From Cryptomeria japonica (Eukaryota > Streptophyta > Pinopsida > Cupressales > Cupressaceae): DNA of 60,000 nt. The stretch covers positions 264,837,192 through 264,897,191 of the forward strand of contig NC_081406.1 in assembly GCF_030272615.1 (NCBI RefSeq), in the 5' to 3' direction. Of this stretch, positions 1-10,257 are shown one piece after another. The translations under genes and the position numbers were made by a program. Within the stretch, counting starts at the first letter, position 1. Each line of letters opens with the position of its first letter. The notes under the pieces were generated by a model. It did no database searches and was not told where the DNA came from. It saw only the letters and a list, made by a program, of their open reading frames with translations.

Positions 1-1139
1 ATGTATTTACTTTTAGTTTTACAAAACCTATCTACTATGTTGCTTCTAGCCATCAACATTCCTCATGAGGATGCGATTTTGTACCCACTTTGCATTTAAA
101 TATATCTAGACTCAGCTTGTTTCTTTTGTGTTCTCAGTTATTGACTCATTGGATGCATCTTCTCATGTAATTTTGCAAAAAAATGCATTTTTAATTAAAT
201 TTAAGCGTGTTTTTAAGTTGTCAAGTTTTTTGCCAAGTTTTTCCCGAGTTTTTTTTTCAAGCCTTGGCGAGTTTTTGCTAATGGCGAGTAGTTCAACTAT
301 AGGTGAGAGTATTCTTACTAAAATTTTGTTTTGATTAAGTAAAGGTGTTGTGGAAAGATATTGTAAAAGAGTAGAATAAGTGTTGGCTCATGAACTTTGA
401 GTCATATTTCAGCTCTTGTTTATTAGGATTAGTAATTAGTGAAATAGATAATATCCTGAAGACTTTGAGCTTCACCTTGTTATTTTGAAGGAAAGTTAGC
501 TGAAATATAATAAGATAACATTTCAAAGACTTTGTGCTTTGTTTTGTCATCTTGATAGAAGGAGATAATGACTTGAAGACTTTGAGCTTCATATTGTTAT
601 TACTTTTAAGAAAAGATTATCAAAAGTTGTAATAAGGAAGTCAAGATAAAGACTTTGTGCTTTGCTTTGATTTTCTTAGTTGATATTGTGGGTTACAGAA
701 AAAGTTATTTGAAGAAAGGTTGATAGGATAATAGTGATTTTGAGACTTTGAGCTCAAGCACTATTCTCTTGTCCCGGAGAAGCAACGGAGGACTTTGGAC
801 CTTCATAGAAACTTTGCTTCTTTATTTTGTATTATTCATTCACATGCTCTAAGTTGTTTATTTGTAACTTTGAAATTGTAAAAATCATTACTGCTTTGTA
901 TTGTAAATTCTTTTCTGAAAAAAGAAGAAAGAATAACATCTATTCTAAAGAGAGAATAGGATGATGTACCGCCCACGTTTAGATTAGGAATCATAGCGTG
1001 AATTGTGTTCTAAATTAAGAGAGTAGTAAACAAAAGGGGGAGCCTTCCCTTATAAATTAGGAGAGATTTAATCTCGCATACTGTTGATTGAAATCACAAT
1101 TTTGAAAACCTCACCAATTTGCAAAATTTTCACCCAACA
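1..1139. repeat. End of an unidentified LTR retrotransposon, cut by the window edge
   Basis: The sequence ends in CACCCAACA at 1139. Directly after it, from 1140, comes sequence homologous to the inside of the Copia-A LTR at 17913-18152, and about 40 bp of that LTR are missing here. The abrupt join after a CA end fits an LTR element inserted into the Copia-A LTR, with CGTAT (1140-1144) as the candidate target duplication. The other end lies outside the window, so this cannot be tested here. Short open frames inside match no known family. There are T-rich tracts at 200-280 and a degenerate GACTTTG repeat at 391-800. Confidence 0.5.
391..803 (+). repeat. Irregular repeat of a GACTTTG(A/T)GCTT motif
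   Basis: The motif GACTTTGAGCTTC or GACTTTGTGCTTT occurs near 460, 530, 577, 650 and 742. A weaker form (ACTTTGAGTC) is near 393 and GACTTTGGACCTT near 791. The AG and TG versions alternate, with spacings of roughly 47 to 92 bp. It looks like an eroded tandem array inside an LTR. No coding or known regulatory role is visible. Confidence 0.5.
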
Positions 1140-1376
1140 CGTATATAAAGAAATTACAAGACGGTGTTCTAAAAAGAACGAACTGTTAAACTAAAGCTTC
1201 AACATGAAGCTAGAAAGCTTAAAACGCTAAATAAAGCTAAAAACTAAAAATCTAACTATGCCTTCTTATAAAAGAAGCAATAGTTGCACTTAAAAGACTA
1301 AACGAACCAAAAAGCTAAATGACCATTAATAAAGAACTAAATATAACAGACTAAAATATAATTAAATATTCTAATA
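1140..1376 (-). repeat. Copia-A 3' LTR, incomplete
   Basis: This is closely similar to 17950-18152, including the shared run of short ORF-less sequence up to CTAATA. The LTR terminus reads TATTAG on the minus strand where TGTTAG would be usual, and both copies share this change. About 40 bp at the low-coordinate end are replaced by unrelated sequence ending at 1139. Confidence 0.8.
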
Positions 1377-2094
1377 CCCTCCCTTAATGGTCATTCTATC
1401 TGCTACACCAAGTTGCCCTCTAAAATTGACAAACTTTGTCAGGCTCAGAGACTTGGTGAGGATATTTGCAGTCTGATCTTCTGTTGGAATGTATTGCAAT
1501 ATCATTAATCCATCTTCAACATGTTTGCGGATGAAATGACAATGAAGTTCCACATGCTTGGTCCACTCATGGAAGATTGGATTTTTGGCTAATTTCATAA
1601 CACCTTGATTATCACAAAACAAAGGAGTAGGTCCTTTAACAAGCCGCTTTAACAGTTCCTCGATATTCTACTTCGATCGAGCAAAGAGCTAATGCCTACT
1701 GCTTCTTACTAGTCCATGTGACTGAACCTATACCCAAGCTGAAAACATACCCAGAAGTTGACTTTCTGTCATCAACACAACCTACCCAATCTGAGTCTAT
1801 AAAACCAACCAGCCTAGGATCTTTGCTTCTGTTGTACAGAATGCCAAAATCAGGAGTACCCTTCGCGTACCTTAGCACACGCTTCACTGCAACCCAATGT
1901 TCAACTTTTGGGGCTGACATGAAGCAAGAAATATAGCTCACAACATAACTGATGTCAGGTTTAGTGGCGGTGTGATAGATGAGGCTGCCCACTAGTTGCC
2001 TGAATGAAGATTCATCCACTACAGGTGAATCTGATTTGGCTGATAATTTCAGCCCTATCTCCATAGGTGTAGATGCAAGTTTGCAATCTTGCAT
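1371..2094 (-). pseudogene. Copia-A RNase H and RT-connection region
   Basis: Two open pieces (2094-1696 and 1622-1371) carry the C-terminal half of a Copia polyprotein. The hallmarks are STPME and LIYHTATKPDISY near the start, then GFIDSDWVGCVDDRKSTSGY, which holds RNase H active-site acidic residues. The later piece has FCDNQGVMKLAKNPIFHEWTK and ends with VADRM. RNase H would remove the RNA strand during reverse transcription. The pieces are separated by a stop and frameshift at 1623-1695. The final stop codon (TAG, 1371-1373) lies in the first bases of the LTR, so the coding end overlaps the polypurine tract and LTR start, as is common in Copia elements. Confidence 0.88.
1377..1385 (-). 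other. Copia-A polypurine tract
   Basis: On the minus strand AAGGGAGGG lies directly against the LTR start. It would prime plus-strand DNA synthesis, and it also encodes the last residues of the polyprotein. Confidence 0.75.
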
Positions 2095-2870
2095 TCAAAT
2101 TTTATCCAATAGGCTCTTGGCATACTTTGACTGAGAAATGAATATGTGGCTGTCAGTCTGCCAAACCTCTACACCGAGACAATAATGGAGAAATCACAAA
2201 TCTGTCATATCAAAATTCTTGCACAAATTTTGTTTGACCTGCTTGATCAAATGTGTTGCACTACCAGTAATGATGAGATCATCAACATAGATGACTAGAA
2301 ATAGAATATCATCACCAGTATTCTGACATACAAATTTGGATCGGGAGGACTCCTCTAAAACCCTTGATCAATCAAGTACTTATCAATTTTTATGTACCAT
2401 GCACGAGGAGCCTATTTGAGGCCATAGAGTGCTTTGCCTAGTCTGCATACCTAGTGTTCTTTACCGGCAACCTTGAAACCTAGAGGCTGCGTCATGTAGA
2501 CTTCTTCCTACAAGTCACCATTGAGGAAGGCACTCTTGACATCCATTTGATGGACTTTCCATCCAAACTCATGGTACTCATCTCGGTTGTGAGAGCAAAT
2601 GTCTCCTCATAGTCGATTCCCTCTTTCTGTGAAAACCCTTTTTGATACTAATCGAGCCTTGTACTTATCAAGGGTTCCATCAACTTTATACTTGACATTA
2701 AACACCCATTTGCAGCCAATGGGCTTCTTCATTGGTGGAAGATCGGACAACACCCAAGTGTTGTTCTTCAAAAGACTATGTTGCTCAACTGCCATAGCCT
2801 ATTCCCACTCAAGTACACCTTTAGCCTCTGAATTTGTCTGAGGCTCATAAATACTGTGAATGTTGGCCAT
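2095..2870 (-). pseudogene. Copia-A reverse transcriptase
   Basis: The N-terminal signature is KNNTWVLSDLPPMKKPIGCKWVF at 2795-2700, written here in two parts as KNNTWVLSDLPP and KKPIGCKWVF, followed by KYKARLV. The catalytic site reads YVDDLII near 2300-2280 and is intact. Between them the frame is broken by several stops and shifts, so no active enzyme can be made. The domain would copy the element RNA into DNA in cytoplasmic particles. It runs without a gap into the RNase H region. Confidence 0.85.
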
Positions 2871-4245
2871 AAGAGAAAAATTAACTGTGTTGTGCTTGCC
2901 CTTGCCTCTGACTGATCTACCCTCAATCAGTTCATAATCTTGAAGATCACCAATGGTCTTGGCCCACCACTTAGGCCAAAGAGTAGAAATACCAACATCC
3001 ATTGCAAGATGAACAACATCATCTGGGATATCTGGAGCAAACTCATCTGGATGTGGATCTAGATGGTCCTGAGGAAAGTCAGGTGGTGCAATGGCATGCC
3101 TGGGAGACCCCACAACTATAGAGTCAAGTGAATCCCTCCCATCAAGTGGAGCTAAGGGAAGGTGAACACCCATATCTATAGCCTTTGGAGGCTGATCCTC
3201 AATGCTCAAAAGAGGAGAAGAAGGCTGAAAAGGCCCTTGTTCTTCACCAAATACCACATCTTGACTGAATGTGAGACAATCAATGTCTACATCAATCAGC
3301 CAATAAGCCTTGTGGTTATCACTGTACCCAATGAACATCAATTTCTAACTCTTGGAATCCAATTTGGCGCTTGGCATCTGGAATCCAAACATAAGCTATA
3401 GAGCCAAAAACTTTCAGATGACTGATTTTGGGCTTCCTGCGAGACCAAGCTTCCTCTGGAATCAACTTCATAATGGCCTTTGTGGGAGACCGATTCAGAA
3501 GATAGACTGCAGTGAAGACTGCTTCCGCCCAAAATTTCTTTGGAACATTTCTATGCTCTAACATAGACCGAGCCATCTCAATGACTATACGGTTCTTGCG
3601 TTCAACAACACCGTTCTGCTAAGGGGTGTAAGGTGTGGTAAGTTGATGCTTAATGCCATGTGATGCACAAAAGTTGGTGAAATTTGTAGAACAAAATTCC
3701 CCTCCATTGTCAAACCAAAGAGTGACTATCTAACAGCCAAACTCTTTTTTTACTAAGGCCTTAAACTTTTGAAACATGGTGAACACCTCTGATTTCTACT
3801 TGAGAAAATACACCCACATGCATCTATTGAAATCATCAACAAACAGTAGAAAATACCTACATCTAGTGACTGATGGATTGTTCATGGGACCACAGATATC
3901 CGCTTGAACTAGCTGCGAGACCTTGGATGCTCTCGAAGCGTCTCCATCTGAAAATGGAGACCTATGCTACTTTCCAACTTGACAAGTTCTGCGAACTCTG
4001 TGATTCTGAGTCTAAATCTCAAGTAATCCTACAACTAAATTCTCCCAAACCAATTGAGAGAGATAATGAATATTCATGTGCCCATAACGCTGATGCCAAA
4101 GAGTGTTGATGGAAGTACTCTAGCTGCCATAGCGTGCTCTTGAGAATCACCAGAATCAACAAGTCTATAAAGACCATGATCCTCAACGCCAACAGAAACT
4201 GTAGTGCGAGTCTCCCTGTCAACAATGTTGCACTTGTGAAAACCA
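2871..4245 (-). pseudogene. Copia-A integrase and downstream linker
   Basis: The catalytic core shows LWFDNGGEF (second Asp) near 3725 and QNGVVERKN (catalytic Glu) near 3610. MARSMLEHRNVPKKFWAEA and YLLNRSPTKA follow at 3576-3480. A TAG stop sits just before QNG, where glutamine is expected. The stretch 3341-2799 gives MFIGYSDNHKAYWL, typical of the integrase C-terminus, then a proline/acid-rich linker leading to RT. Integrase would insert the DNA copy into the chromosome. Multiple frameshifts break the region, for example between 3319 and 3341. Confidence 0.83.
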
Positions 4246-4616
4246 AAGACGATATCCAGCTGTGGAGAATGCTGCATAATCTGACTGACTAGCAGTAGAT
4301 TGAGCTTCATACCTAGGACAAAGTATACATTGAGAAATATCAAATCTCTCCCACCATATGAAATCTGAACGTTGCCCTTGCCGACAAAAGTATACTCTTC
4401 GCCTCCTCCAAAGATCGATGAATCAATGAAAGGCGTGTACTCTGTAAACCAATCCCGACAATGTGTGAAATGTCGAGAGGCTCTAGAGTCTATGTACCAG
4501 GCTGATGATGTGACATCATCAGATGGCCGTTGGGCCATGAACGCATAGAAGGTAGGTTCCTTCTAATCAGGATGCGTGGCAGAATTGGTCTTCTGCTTAG
4601 ACCCTCCCTATTTAAA
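4074..4616 (-). pseudogene. Copia-A aspartic protease and GAG-pre-integrase region
   Basis: The open piece 4538-4074 contains WYIDSRASRHFTHC, the Copia protease site, in which the usual DSGAS is changed to DSRAS. Loss of that glycine would be expected to inactivate the enzyme. KLNLLLVSQIMQ and HGLYRLV further on are typical of the sequence between protease and integrase. The protease would cut the gag-pol polyprotein. A stop near 4565 separates it from gag. Confidence 0.82.
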
Positions 4617-5238
4617 TTGCATCGATGCTATCAACTTCCTGCAATCTTTCACCAAATGGCCAAACTGATGACAATAGTTACACTGTAAACTCTTCTTCTT
4701 CAAAGACTGTTGAGGTTGACCTTGACCTTGTCCTTTCTGCTGGAAGGACTAAGCTTTACCCTTGTTCTTATCCAAAGCTTTCGTTGTGAAGGCCTGTTCA
4801 GTGGACGAACTACCATTGCTTCCAAATTGTTGCTTCCATCTATCCTGTTGTAGAAGCTTGTTGCAAAGATCAAGAACCTTCAGATCAACACTAGTTGAGA
4901 AGATATTGAGCATATCAATGAAATGCTTGTAGGATGGGGGTAGGCTTTTCAGCATGATCACTACTATATCTTCTTCCTCCATGGTGGGGCCTATAGCCTC
5001 CAACTGATCATGGATGTTCTTGATCTTCGTAAGATGTGCTTGGATAGATGTCTTCTCATCCATCATGATAGAAAACAGCATATTCTTCAGAAAGAAAGCT
5101 CGGCTCTTGTCGGATGTCTCATGAAGACCCTTCAAGAGATCCCAGATCTCTTTAGTTGTTTTACCTCTTGATAAGCATGTAGTTGCGATCGTCGAACTTT
5201 TGATTGTGCTCCAACATGATGTTGGTTAAAGATGCCAT
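4617..5238 (-). pseudogene. Copia-A gag (nucleocapsid)
   Basis: The start is taken as the ATG at 5238-5236, giving MASLTNIMLEHNQKFDDRNY, typical of Copia gag. A stop and frameshift follow near 5165. The longest open piece (5135-4749) has the helical UBN2-like gag core (KTSIQAHLTKIKNIHDQL, then LKSLPPSYKHFI). After another stop near 4748 comes an intact CCHC zinc knuckle, CNYCHQFGHLVKDC, near 4690-4649. The protein would package element RNA. Confidence 0.85.
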
Positions 5239-5903
5239 CACAAAAACCGAGGTTGAATCAAATCAACTTGGTAAAGGCACAAAAAACAAGACAAAGAATG
5301 TGATTAAAAATCAGAACTGAAACACCCGGCACAAGATTTGGGCATGGAACCCAAGGCGCAAAATTTTGGAAAACCCAAAAAAAAATCTGAAAAAAAAACA
5401 AAAAACCAAATTTCCTGCAAACCTGAAACCGTAAATTTTTTCTGAAAAAAAAATAATAATCTGCAGAAAATAATAAGCTCTGAATTTTCTTTTTAAAAAA
5501 TCAGAAAAAAAAGACGATTTAAAAAAAAACGTAGAAAAAACAAACCACCAACCAACCCTATGTGCAGTATTTTCTGTACACACAAAATCACGCACATAAC
5601 CCTAAGCAAGTCGCAGGAAATCACAAGAAGAAACCGACAAAACAAAATCCTGAAAATCGCCGCTGTGAAACACGGAAAAAAATGTGAAAAACGCAGCACC
5701 CAGAAAAATCACGGAAAGAACCCACGAAAAGACTCTATCGCCGCCTAGAAAAAAAAATGCAGAGGTCACGAAAATAGAAAACGGCAGGAAATCACGAAAC
5801 CCAAGTCGCAAAAAACTGCAGGCCACAATAAAAATTGTGCCTACCGCCGTTTGCAAAAGTCGCCAGAAAAAAACACCCACAAAATCCAACGCGATGCAAA
5901 GAA
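5239..5903 (-). other. Copia-A 5' leader, proximal part
   Basis: This is non-coding sequence, A-rich on the plus strand, with many runs of five to nine adenines. Its composition matches 17661-17900, and the two were contiguous before the element at 5904-17655 inserted. The short frames in it are low-complexity and unsupported. Confidence 0.65.
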
Positions 5904-6413
5904 ATGTTGATGATGTAGCATCAGAAGTAATCCTTCAGGGCCAAATAACAGAGACCAAATATGTGAATGGCCTATCGGCCTTACATATTTGGTAATCCAA
6001 TTTATTATCCATGGTATCGTATATATTGCATTACCCGTTTGTTTAATAATTAACCATTGCATTATCGAAATTGATATATATCGGGTTTGTTAAATAATTG
6101 TTAAGACAAACAAAGTATCGGTTCATGAAGAACCGATTGTGTTTAATTCATTATGAATCGATGCATGTATATCGTGCTTATTGGAAACCGACTCATGTTG
6201 TGATGAAGAGTCGCAACTTCTGTTGAAAGCTATCCGAGTTGATATATATATGGATAATATATCTCCCTCTTGTAGTTTGAGAGATAGACACGGAAAAGAA
6301 AACGGAATAATATAGATCTACGTGCAGGCCATACACAGATCGAAATTATCGGAATAGCAGAAGACATAAGAATATAGAATACACGATATCAGTCAGAGCA
6401 CAACCAGTCAACA
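5904..6413 (+). repeat. Left LTR of the inner element (510 bp)
   Basis: It matches 17144-17655 along its full length with scattered substitutions. It starts TGTTGATG, ends CAGTCAACA and is followed at once by the tRNA primer site. It contains a long imperfect palindrome at 5955-5992 and short direct repeats of the type TTGATATATAT. Confidence 0.93.
5955..5992. other. Palindrome in the inner-element LTR
   Basis: The arms CCAAATATGT and ACATATTTGG enclose GGCC-TATC-GGCC, separated by GAAT on one side and TT on the other. The same structure is kept in the right LTR at 17194-17231. It lies about 50 bp from the LTR start, where U3 regulatory sequence is expected. Confidence 0.75.
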
Positions 6414-6425
6414 TGGTATCAGAGC
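6414..6425 (+). other. Primer binding site, initiator Met tRNA type
   Basis: TGGTATCAGAGC lies directly after the LTR end and matches the complement of the plant initiator methionine tRNA 3' end. It is used by many plant Copia elements. Confidence 0.9.
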
Positions 6426-7089
6426 AGGTTTGGTTGGTTGCAGGCTTTTATTGACTGGTTCTAGATCTTGGCACCCCCTGTGTGTGGCGAATCATTCCCA
6501 GTCAACAACTGTGGTAGAATAAACTGTGGTGGAGTTTGGAGCCACTACGGATTTGGATGCAGAGAGGGAGAGCATCCTCCAGCCCATGGATGTGGTGTGA
6601 GTTGTGAAGGGCGGAGCGTACACGTTAAAATTTACCACGTTGCTACTTGTTGTGACCATTTCACACACACCCCATTAGAATGGGGACCCCCTCTTTTTTG
6701 CTTTTTGTTTTGCTTTCTCTCTGCTTGTTCTTCTCTCGGCTTTTGGAATTTTAAGTGAGTGGTTGTCTGTCTGGGCTAGGGCTAATCCTTAAGGGTTCTT
6801 TTTTGGTATCATTCAAGCTAAGTCCAGTCAAATTTTGGAAAATTGTTAAATGTTTCCCTGAGGAATTGAGATTGTCAGAATAAGGTATACCTTTCAGGAG
6901 GGTCAAATTTGTTAGGTCAGGGATAGGACCAGGTCTCAGGTCAGGTCTAGATTGAATAAGGGTTTTCTAGGGCAAAGTCCTGTTTGTTTCCAAGTTTGAG
7001 TCAGTTAAATTTGGTCGGTAAGGAAAGTGAATCTAGTCGGCCAAGTTAAATAGGGAATGAAATGGATCAAGAGCCTAAAAATGTCAAAT
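6426..7089 (+). other. Leader of the inner element, no gene recognised
   Basis: There is no convincing coding sequence. A short frame at 6468-6758 is rich in Cys, Gly and His but has no family match. From about 6660 the text becomes T/C-rich (CCCCTCTTTTTTGC), then GGTCAG-rich around 6900-6950. A change of composition near 6620-6660 may mark an old insertion junction, but no terminal repeat is visible there. Confidence 0.4.
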
Positions 7090-9461
7090 TCGCTCCTGAC
7101 CCTTGCTGAGGGTCCAGGGCGAAATTCTTTGTAGATTGGATTTCCTTCGCAATTTTGACTGAGTTTTGACATGTCTTAAGGTGAATTTGTGTGTTCTTGC
7201 CTGGAGAGTTTTTGATAGATTTTTGGAGAGCAAGATGATGCCTGAAATAGAAAATTCGCTCCTGACCCTTGCTAAGGGTCCAGGGCGAACTTCATATTAA
7301 ACACAATTTCTTCTTGTTGGATGGATTTGCTAACTAGTTCCTGGCCTCGAAAATGACCTGACTTTGCCTTGTGAAATGGTTTGAGACTTAAAATTTGAGC
7401 AGTTTGGCCTAAAATGAGGATTTCACTCCTGACCCTTGCTGAGGGTCCAGGGCGAAAATGTTGTTTAAGTTTATTTAGCGCTAATTTTGGCTAACTTGTT
7501 CTGTGCAGGGTCTCCCAGAAGGAAGATTGGACGTCACTTGATGCATTTGAAGGTTTGAAAACATGAAAAATGATGAATTTTGGGCAACAAAGGTAAAATC
7601 GCTCCTGACCCTTGCTGAAGGCCCAGGGCGAAATTTTGATTTTTCCTCATTTTGCAGTGAAAAAGGATCAAGTTTTGAACATGAATAGAAAAAGAACAAC
7701 TCCCTCTACCTGCCTGAAAAGGTTTTAACTTGAAATGATGGAGGACTTTGTTGAAAACCTAAAATTCGCTCCTGACCCTTGTTGAGGGTCCAGGGCGAAA
7801 ATTCCTATTAGAGTCATTTCTAGCCTTGTTTTGTCAAATTGAGATGTCAAAGGCATGATGAATGGTGAAGTGAGCATGCTGAAGCCCCCAAACTTGTTTG
7901 AAGATGAAGAGATGAAGGAGTTTTGCCCAGGGAAGGCAATTTCGCTCCTGACCCTTGCTGAGGGTCTAGAGCGAAATTCTTTATAAGCATATTTTTTGAC
8001 CTTTCTTAGGCATGAAAACCTATTCATAGCACGATACAAGATGAAATCTTCCTTAGCAAAGAAGTTTCAAGGTGAAAAGTGAAGCATTTTGGTCTAGATG
8101 GCAAAGTTCACTCCTGACCCTCTCTGGAGGCCCAGGGCGAAATTCTCAAAAACACTTTTTTTTTGCAAAGTCAAAATGATTTTTATGGTTAGAATGAATG
8201 TGAAGAGGTATGTTTTACCCATTGAAGATAATTTGGATGGCCAACAAAGAAGCAATCAAGCTAAATAGGGAAAATCGCTCCTGACCCTTGCTGAGGGTCC
8301 AGGGCGAAAATTCTAAAAAACCTACTTTTTCCTCCAAGTTTGAACGAAGCTAAGCCTAGACACGAGTTTGAAAAGATGTTTCAATTGCCTTGAAGTGAAG
8401 AAGGATTGTTGAGAATGAAAGTTTTGAAGGCAATTATCAAAATTGCTCCTAACCCTTGCTGAGGGTCCAGGGCGAAAATCATAAAACCAACGTGTTCCCT
8501 TCAAGATTGTGCTAAGGCAAGGTTATACTAAGGTAGAAAAGGCCTTCAAAGACATGATGAATAAAGGTTTGCTTCCAAAACTTGATGATCCTGGGCTAGG
8601 AAAGAAAAATCGCTCCTGACCCTTGCTGAGGGTCCAGGGCGAAAATTTGAAAACCTCTTATTCTGCCTTGCAGAAACAAGACAAATTTGGATGGAGTGGA
8701 TAAGGAAAGACATTACCTGGTGATGAATAAAGTTTCAACGAAAAATGATGATGGATTGAGTCTAGATTTGCAAAATCGCTCCTAACCATTGCTGAGGGTC
8801 CAGGGCGAAAAACTTGGAAAGAGGATTTTCTTGCTTAGTTTGGAGGCATAAACATGATCTTGCTTGGTGAAGAAGTTTTTAGATGAGGAAGTGAGGATTT
8901 TTAGTCAAAGTTGCAAAAATCGCTCTTGACCCTTGGAGAGGGTCCAGGGAGAAAAAGTGTACCAAAATCACACTTTTTCTCCTAAGTTGGATAGAGCTAA
9001 GTCTGGAATTCAGTAAGAATACCTATTTGAGATGCCTTGAAGAAATTTTGAGCTTTGAAAAATGTCAATTTTGAGCCAAATTATGAAAATCGCTCTTGAC
9101 CCTTGGAGAGGGTCCAGGGCGAAATTCCTCTAAAGCATTATTTCCTTCAAGATTTTTGATGAAGTAACTTGGTGGTGCAAGGAAATGGATCTTGGAAATT
9201 GCGTAGAGAGTTCAACGATTAAGTTAAGGTGGATTATAAGCCTAAAATGAGAAAATCGCTCCTGACCTTTTGGAGAGGGTTTAGGGTGAAATCCACATTT
9301 CCACCTAAATTCCTCATGCAGAATACCAAAATTTGAAATGCAAGACCTGAACTGGATATGAATTTACCCTCCAAGAGATTTTAGAGTCAAGGTACGAAAT
9401 ATTCAAGGCTAAAAGTAAATTTGGAAAATCGCTCCTGACCCTTGGAGAGGGTCCAGGGCGA
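7090..9461 (+). repeat. Array of 15 conserved hairpins spaced about 167 bp apart
   Basis: A 33 bp element starts at 7090, 7256, 7423, 7599, 7766, 7942, 8108, 8275, 8443, 8610, 8776, 8920, 9090, 9256 and 9429. Most spacings are 166-168 bp and the mean is 167. The core GACCCT-TGCTG-AGGGTC is a perfect stem-loop. Outside it TCGC pairs with GCGA, and a mostly paired stretch joins the two, giving a stem of about 14 bp with one internal bulge. The roughly 134 bp between hairpins is only weakly similar from copy to copy. Copies 12-15 have loop TGGAG instead of TGCTG. Short minus-strand frames containing RPGPSARVRS are translations of this motif and are not judged to be genes. Confidence 0.93.
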
Positions 9462-10257
9462 AATCATTAGCAAACTTCATTAAGACCTTGATTAAAAAAT
9501 TGATATTCTCCAGTTTGCACTAAATCACCAAAATTGCTAAATTTGAGGCATGTGGAAAATTAAAACTTAAATTTGAAAGCATTTTGCATTTAATAAATTA
9601 ATTTTGACCTTGGAAAAATCGAAACAAGCATCTTGGAGGCATCTAAAATTAATTTTTTTAAATTAAAATTTATTAAAAAGCGCTCAAGGCATTATTTTGC
9701 CTTTATTTGGCAAGTCGGCCCACTTTTTTTAAAAGGTTTTATTTATTTTTACCTCTTTATTGGCAAGTCAGCCTAGGGGAAACAAGAGGTGAGCGCTCTA
9801 TATAATGGGGGTGCTTTGTTCAAGTTTTAATCATTCATTCATCCCTTCTTGAATGCGAAGTTGAAGTGCGAATTGGAGGAGCGAAATATAGCATGTTTGG
9901 AGCGAATTTCTACTAAGTGTGGATACTAAGGAGGGTGGAATTTATTCTTTTTGAAGCTAGAGGAGGCGCAATCCATCCAAAGGAAGACTATAATCTAGGC
10001 CTTGTCCATCAAAGTCTAGTTTTCTTTCATCATTGTCAAGTCTTTTTGAGTACTCAAGAGGAGGTATGGCAAAATTATCTTAATATCCTTATTCAAGACT
10101 TGATTTTTTTTTGAGCACTTTTTTTTTAGAAAAGTCTAAGTGTTGATTAGTTAATTAGGAAATGATAATTCTAGATTTATCATGAGATTTCCTAATTAAT
10201 ATCTTAAACCCTCTTTTTGAGTCTTATTTTCTACCCTTTAATGCTCAAGGACTAATT
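9462..10257 (+). promoter_or_regulatory. Promoter-like leader before the 1075-codon ORF
   Basis: After the last hairpin the sequence is AT-rich and holds two similar blocks, TTGGCAAGTCGGCCCA near 9707 and TTGGCAAGTCAGCCTA near 9762. A TATATAA box (9799-9805) lies in CGCTCTATATAATGGGGG, a good plant TATA context. The stretch to 10257 has no long frame. TTTTGAAATGTTGTGTAG just before 10276 could act as a splice acceptor, in which case translation would begin at the ATG at 10282. Promoter activity is inferred from sequence only. Confidence 0.45.

Noticed and set aside
6468-6758. 96-codon Cys/Gly-rich ORF as a secreted peptide
   Set aside because: No signal peptide or conserved cysteine pattern; it lies in a retroelement leader.
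7481-8504. Minus-strand frames sharing RPGPSARVRS as a repeat protein
   Set aside because: Each is short, separated by stops, and the shared peptide is just the translated hairpin.
7090-9461. CRISPR-like array (short repeat, regular spacers)
   Set aside because: Spacing is 167 bp with spacers of about 134 bp that are weakly related to each other, the sequence is eukaryotic, and there are no cas genes. It is a tandem repeat with a conserved hairpin.
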